Origin: Cyanobium sp. NIES-981
Lineage (GTDB): Bacteria; Cyanobacteriota; Cyanobacteriia; PCC-6307; Cyanobiaceae
Length of the DNA: 8,871 nt
Assembly: GCA_945907085.1 (NCBI GenBank)
Contig: CAMDSS010000065.1
Span: 1 to 8,871 of the forward strand
Reading direction: 5' to 3'
A model generated the notes under the pieces. The model did not search any database. It was given only the letters and a program-made list of their open reading frames with translations, and was not told where the DNA came from. The position numbers were made by a program, and so were the translations under genes. This document shows, in pieces, positions 6,060 through 8,871 of this stretch (its first letter is position 1; every line of letters begins with the position of its first letter).

Positions 6060-6088
6060 GGCTTCGGCCGCTACGTTCTCGGACTCCA

Positions 6089-6164
6089 ACTCTATGGACG
6101 ACCCAGGCTGATTGGCCCATGGCCCAGCCTGATTGGCCCATTGGGCTGGTCGAATCCATAGAGT
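6089..6164. promoter_or_regulatory. Inverted-repeat region between divergent Fe-S carrier gene and zds
   Basis: ACTCTATGGA (6089-6098) is repeated in perfect inverted form as TCCATAGAGT (6155-6164), with 56 bp between. Inside the arms, CGACC (6099-6103) also mirrors GGTCG (6148-6152), offset by two bases. A further pair, CCAGCC (6124-6129) and GGCTGG (6144-6149), lies within. The gap of 129 bp (6060-6188) must hold promoters for both directions, so this could be a shared operator or, on RNA, a 5' UTR hairpin. I could not call -35/-10 elements reliably. Confidence 0.5.
6102..6143. repeat. 21-bp tandem duplication in divergent intergenic region
   Basis: Bases 6102-6122 and 6123-6143 are two directly adjacent 21-bp units that match at 19 of 21 positions; the shared core is CTGATTGGCCCAT. 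The period equals two helical turns, so two sites would lie on the same DNA face. The tandem sits inside the 6089-6164 inverted repeat. Confidence 0.8.
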
Positions 6165-6188
6165 CGCTCCAGTTTGTAAGGCAAGAGG

Positions 6189-7652
6189 GTGCGCGTCGCC
6201 ATCGTGGGAGCAGGCCTGGCCGGGCTGGCGGCGGCCGTGGATTTGGTTGACGCGGGCCACCAGGTGGACCTCTATGAGGCCCGCCCCTTCATGGGCGGCA
6301 AGGTGGGCAGTTGGGAAGATCCCGATGGCAACCACATCGAGATGGGGCTGCATGTCTTCTTTTTCAACTACGCCAATCTGTTTGCGCTGATGCGCAAGGT
6401 GGGCGCGATCGACAACCTCCTGCCAAAGGACCACACCCACCTGTTCGTGAACAAGGGCGGTGATCTGCGGGAACTGGATTTTCGCTTCCCGATTGGGGCC
6501 CCCTTCAATGGCTTGAAGGCCTTTTTCACCACGCCCCAGCTCGATTGGATCGACAAGCTCCGCAATGCCCTCGCCTTGGGCACGAGCCCGATCGTGCTGG
6601 GCTTGGTGAACTACGAGGCAGCCATGAAGGTGATCCGCGATCTCGATCGGATCAGCTTCCAGGATTGGTTTGTGGGCCATGGCGGCAGCCCCCGGAGTAT
6701 CGAGCGGATGTGGAATCCGATTGCCTATGCCCTTGGCTTCATTGATTGCGAGGCGATTTCAGCCCGCTGCATGCTCACCATCTTCATGATGTTTGCCTCG
6801 AAAACTGAGGCCTCCAAGCTCAACCTGCTCAAGGGTTCCCCCCACCGTTGGCTCACCGGTCCCATCCTCGATTACATCCAGCAGCGCGGTGCCAAGCTGC
6901 ACCTGCGCCACCGGGTGAGTGAGGTCCATTTCGAGGGCACCCGGGTCACCGGCCTCAGCTTGGGAACCCCCGACGGCGACATCCGCATCGAAGCGGATGC
7001 CTATTTGGCGGCCTGCGATGTGCCGGGCATCCAGAGGCTCTTGCCCGAGGCCTGGCGCCAATACCCCCAATTCGATGCCATCTACAAGCTCGATGCGGTG
7101 CCGGTGGCCACGGTGCAGCTCCGTTACGACGGCTGGGTCACCGAGCTGGGTGACACGCCCGAAGCCCAGGCCAACCGCAGCGATGTGGCCCATCCCGCTG
7201 GCCTCGACAACCTCCTCTACACGGCAGATGCCGATTTCAGCTGCTTCGCCGATCTGGCCCTGGCCAGCCCCGCCGATTACCGCAAGGAGGGGGTGGGTTC
7301 GTTGCTGCAGTGCGTGCTGACCCCCGGCGATCCTTGGATTCCCAAGAAGACCGAAGAGATCGTGGCGGCTACCGACGCCCAGGTGCGGGCCCTGTTCCCT
7401 TCCGCTCGCCATCTCACGCTGGTTTGGAGCAACGTGGTCAAGCTGGCCCAGTCGCTCTATCGCGAGGCCCCTGGCATGGATCCCTACCGTCCGGAACAGC
7501 GCACCCCCTTTGCCAACTTCTTCTTGGCCGGCAGCTACACCAAGCAGGACTACATCGATTCGATGGAAGGTGCCACGATGAGCGGCCGCTTGGCGGCCGC
7601 TGTGATCCTTGAACAGCCCGTGCAGCTCGCTGCCAACCAAGCCACTTCCTGA
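6189..7652 (+). CDS. zds: Zeta-carotene desaturase
   Basis: 487 residues, normal for plant-type desaturases (also called crtQ). The FAD-binding Rossmann motif [11 protein letters not shown] (GXGXXG, Gly7-Gly12) is followed by [15 protein letters not shown] and the family block [18 protein letters not shown]. Further signatures are [22 protein letters not shown] and the C-terminal FAD site [23 protein letters not shown]. The enzyme desaturates zeta-carotene via neurosporene to lycopene with electrons passed to plastoquinone, on the route to beta-carotene and zeaxanthin, and is membrane-associated. Start is GTG 6189: an in-frame TAA lies at 6177-6179 and TAAGG (6177-6181) is a plausible Shine-Dalgarno 7 nt upstream. 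The SRPBCC gene begins 9 bp after its stop. Zds is distinguished from phytoene desaturase by these blocks; confidence is high. Confidence 0.95.
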   Translation: MRVAIVGAGLAGLAAAVDLVDAGHQVDLYEARPFMGGKVGSWEDPDGNHIEMGLHVFFFNYANLFALMRKVGAIDNLLPKDHTHLFVNKGGDLRELDFRFPIGAPFNGLKAFFTTPQLDWIDKLRNALALGTSPIVLGLVNYEAAMKVIRDLDRISFQDWFVGHGGSPRSIERMWNPIAYALGFIDCEAISARCMLTIFMMFASKTEASKLNLLKGSPHRWLTGPILDYIQQRGAKLHLRHRVSEVHFEGTRVTGLSLGTPDGDIRIEADAYLAACDVPGIQRLLPEAWRQYPQFDAIYKLDAVPVATVQLRYDGWVTELGDTPEAQANRSDVAHPAGLDNLLYTADADFSCFADLALASPADYRKEGVGSLLQCVLTPGDPWIPKKTEEIVAATDAQVRALFPSARHLTLVWSNVVKLAQSLYREAPGMDPYRPEQRTPFANFFLAGSYTKQDYIDSMEGATMSGRLAAAVILEQPVQLAANQATS

Positions 7653-7661
7653 GCACTTCCC

Positions 7662-8132
7662 ATGGGCCGTTGGCTGGAACACAGTGTGACCACCGAGATC
7701 CAGGCTCCTGTGGAGCAGGTCTGGGAGGTGTGGAGCGATCTGGAGGCCATGCCCCAGTGGATGCGCTGGATCGAATCGGTCACCACCCTCGACGACCCCG
7801 ACCTCACCGATTGGACCCTCGCGGCCCAGGGGTTTCGCTTCCATTGGAAGGCCCGCATTACCCAACGGGTCGAGGCCCAGCAATTGCACTGGGAGTCGGT
7901 GGGTGGGCTGCCCACCAAAGGGGCAGTGCGCTTCTACGTCCAAACCCCCACCCAAACGGCGGTGAAGCTCACTGTCAGCTACGAGCTGCCTGGGGTCTTG
8001 GCACCGCTGATGGAACCCAGCATCCTGGGGGGAATTGTGACCAAGGAACTCCAGGCCAACCTTGACCGCTTTCGCGACCTTGTCGAAACCCGCCATCCCG
8101 GCCCTGCTGCTGCTGTTGCTGACGGGCTGTAA
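7662..8132 (+). CDS. SRPBCC (START-like, polyketide cyclase/dehydrase-type) protein
   Basis: 156 residues from an ATG 9 bp after the zds stop, so almost certainly in the zds operon. The opening HSVTTEIQAPVEQVWEVWSDLEAMPQWM is the classic start of the SRPBCC fold: strand, helix, then the D-L-E-x-M-P-x-W turn. KARITQRVEAQQLHWESVGG and TAVKLTVSYELPGVLAPLME supply the later strands, and ILGGIVTKELQANLDRFRDLVE is the long C-terminal helix. The fold is a hydrophobic-ligand pocket. Ligand is unknown; the constant pairing with zds in this operon suggests a carotenoid or lipid ligand (inference). The last 71 bp, encoding the Ala-rich tail RHPGPAAAVADGL, also encode the signal peptide of the next gene in another frame. 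Confidence 0.85.
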   Translation: MGRWLEHSVTTEIQAPVEQVWEVWSDLEAMPQWMRWIESVTTLDDPDLTDWTLAAQGFRFHWKARITQRVEAQQLHWESVGGLPTKGAVRFYVQTPTQTAVKLTVSYELPGVLAPLMEPSILGGIVTKELQANLDRFRDLVETRHPGPAAAVADGL

Positions 8133-8592
8133 CCCGGCGGAGGCTCCGGCGGACGTCTCTGCCCCATCTCCAGGTGCCCTTTCTGGAGAAGTCGCCCCAT
8201 CCGGAGACCTTCGCCAAGCGCCGAGCACCACCCTGTCCCCTGCAAAGACCCTTCCCCAGGGGTTCAATCCTTTGCCCACTCCCCAGCAGGTGGTGGCTGC
8301 CGTGAGGATTGGTCGCTTCGATCCGTTTGCTCCCGTCTCTCCCCCAGCGGGGACACCGCCTCAGTCCACGGGATTACCCCAGGGATTTCGCTTTAGCGGT
8401 GTGGTGCGCGGCGGCGGCCAGGCGGAAGCGTTGGTGCAGTTCGGCAGCCTCAGCGGCACGCTTCGAGCCGGCCAGGTGGGGGGCCGCAGTACGGAGTTGT
8501 TGCCCTTGGGATGGACCGTGGCGCGGGTGGATGGCCAACGGGGCCGCCTCACCCTGCGCCAGGGGGGCCAGCTGGTGACGGCCGATCTCTAA
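8062..8592 (+). CDS. Putative lipoprotein with PilP-like layout
   Basis: 176 residues from TTG 8062; a second TTG at 8080 would shorten it by six. Residues 9-23 are a lipoprotein signal: one Lys, a Leu-rich core and the lipobox LTGC, with Cys23 the lipidated residue. A Pro/Ser/Ala-rich flexible segment follows (24-76). Then comes QQVVAAVRIGRFDPFAPV (75-92) and a compact Gly/beta-rich domain (about 108-176) with FRFSGVVRGGGQAEALVQFG, LRAGQVG and WTVARVDGQRGRLTLRQGG. The order of lipobox, linker, R-x-DPF motif and small beta domain with G-(x)-V-G recalls PilP/GspC-type pilus or secretion proteins, but the similarity is my visual judgement only. It overlaps the SRPBCC gene by 71 bp (53 bp with the later start), and overlaps hemD convergently by 44 bp. 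Confidence 0.75.
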   Translation: MTAFATLSKPAIPALLLLLLTGCNPAEAPADVSAPSPGALSGEVAPSGDLRQAPSTTLSPAKTLPQGFNPLPTPQQVVAAVRIGRFDPFAPVSPPAGTPPQSTGLPQGFRFSGVVRGGGQAEALVQFGSLSGTLRAGQVGGRSTELLPLGWTVARVDGQRGRLTLRQGGQLVTADL

Positions 8593-8871
8593 GGGCTGCC
8601 GCGCAGGCCTGCACCAGCCCTTCCAGGTCGTGGGGATCGGCTTCCCCGTCCACCCGGCCCAGGAGCTGGTGGCAGCGCTGGCTGGTTTGGGGCCCGATCG
8701 ACACCACCGCCACGGCCGCGAGCGTCTCCTGCCAGCCGGGGCCATAGGCGGCTTCGAGCATCTGGCAGGTGTGGATCACGGTTTTGCCGCTGCTGAAGGT
8801 GATGGCATCGAGGCGGTGCTGCTCCAAGGCCGCCACCGCTGGGCTGGGTAGTCCAGCCGGACAGCGGGTTT
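8549..8871 (-). CDS. hemD: Uroporphyrinogen-III synthase (HemD), C-terminal part, 5' end outside window
   Basis: The frame is open through the window end, so 107 C-terminal residues are visible and the start lies beyond 8871. Visible family landmarks are LDAITFSSGKTVIHTCQML, then VAVVSIGPQTSQRCHQLLGRVDGEADPHDLEGLVQAC. These match the second half of HemD, including the conserved SIGPxT motif and the D/H-x-x-GL segment near the end. HemD closes and inverts ring D of hydroxymethylbilane to uroporphyrinogen III, the precursor of heme, chlorophyll, phycobilins and corrinoids. The last 13 or so residues (RDRPSPAGPPGAG) are a GC-rich tail beyond the usual end and lie in the convergent overlap with the lipoprotein gene. 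The GTG at 8836 is internal. Confidence 0.88.
   Translation of the reverse strand, partial: TRCPAGLPSPAVAALEQHRLDAITFSSGKTVIHTCQMLEAAYGPGWQETLAAVAVVSIGPQTSQRCHQLLGRVDGEADPHDLEGLVQACAAALRDRPSPAGPPGAG

Noticed and set aside
6060..6680. A 207-codon in-frame upstream extension of the Fe-S carrier gene
   Set aside because: It is antisense to zds and crosses the repeat-filled control region. The A-type carrier fold is complete from ATG 6059.
6759..8279. 506-codon open frame on the minus strand
   Set aside because: It is fully antisense to zds, the SRPBCC gene and part of the lipoprotein gene. Its composition is Gly/His/Arg-rich with no recognisable motif, as expected of GC-rich shadow frames.

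Overview
The window looks like chromosome from a GC-rich picocyanobacterium of the Synechococcus/Cyanobium type. This is inferred from gene content: an oxygenic-phototroph NDH-1 subunit (NdhO), a plant-type zeta-carotene desaturase, a cyanobacterial outer-membrane porin, a SulA/GC1-like epimerase and a cyanobacterial lipid-A-disaccharide-synthase-related protein. Genes are very tightly packed, and several start with GTG or TTG. No tRNA, rRNA, CRISPR array, insertion sequence or phage gene was seen.

Layout. (1) 1-624: the 3' end of a porin gene, followed by a hairpin (665-694) and a good intrinsic terminator (743-768). (2) 805-1527: a J-domain protein, stop-to-stop with ndhO on the other strand (1528-1824). 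(3) 1926-2861: a TIGR01777-family epimerase, whose end overlaps the end of the next minus-strand cluster by 44 bp. (4) 6059 down to 2818 on the minus strand: six tightly packed genes. They are an IscA/SufA-type Fe-S carrier, an MNT/HepT toxin-antitoxin pair, a TPR protein, the lipid-A-disaccharide-synthase-related protein and a two-helix membrane protein. Four of the five junctions abut or overlap and the fifth gap is 27 bp, so co-transcription is likely. (5) 6060-6188: a divergent control region with a 21-bp tandem duplication nested inside a 10-bp inverted repeat. (6) 6189-8592 on the plus strand: zds (crtQ), an SRPBCC-domain protein and a short lipoprotein, spaced or overlapped like an operon. 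(7) 8549-8871 on the minus strand: the 3' part of hemD (uroporphyrinogen-III synthase), again overlapping its convergent neighbour by 44 bp.

Much of the content is core photosynthetic housekeeping: carotenoid and tetrapyrrole synthesis, Fe-S assembly, NDH-1 and the outer membrane. The accessory element is the MNT/HepT module, which sits directly after the Fe-S carrier gene's stop codon. I did not find an obviously new multi-gene system. The best leads are that embedded module, the nested repeats between the Fe-S carrier gene and zds, and a lipoprotein whose layout recalls PilP.
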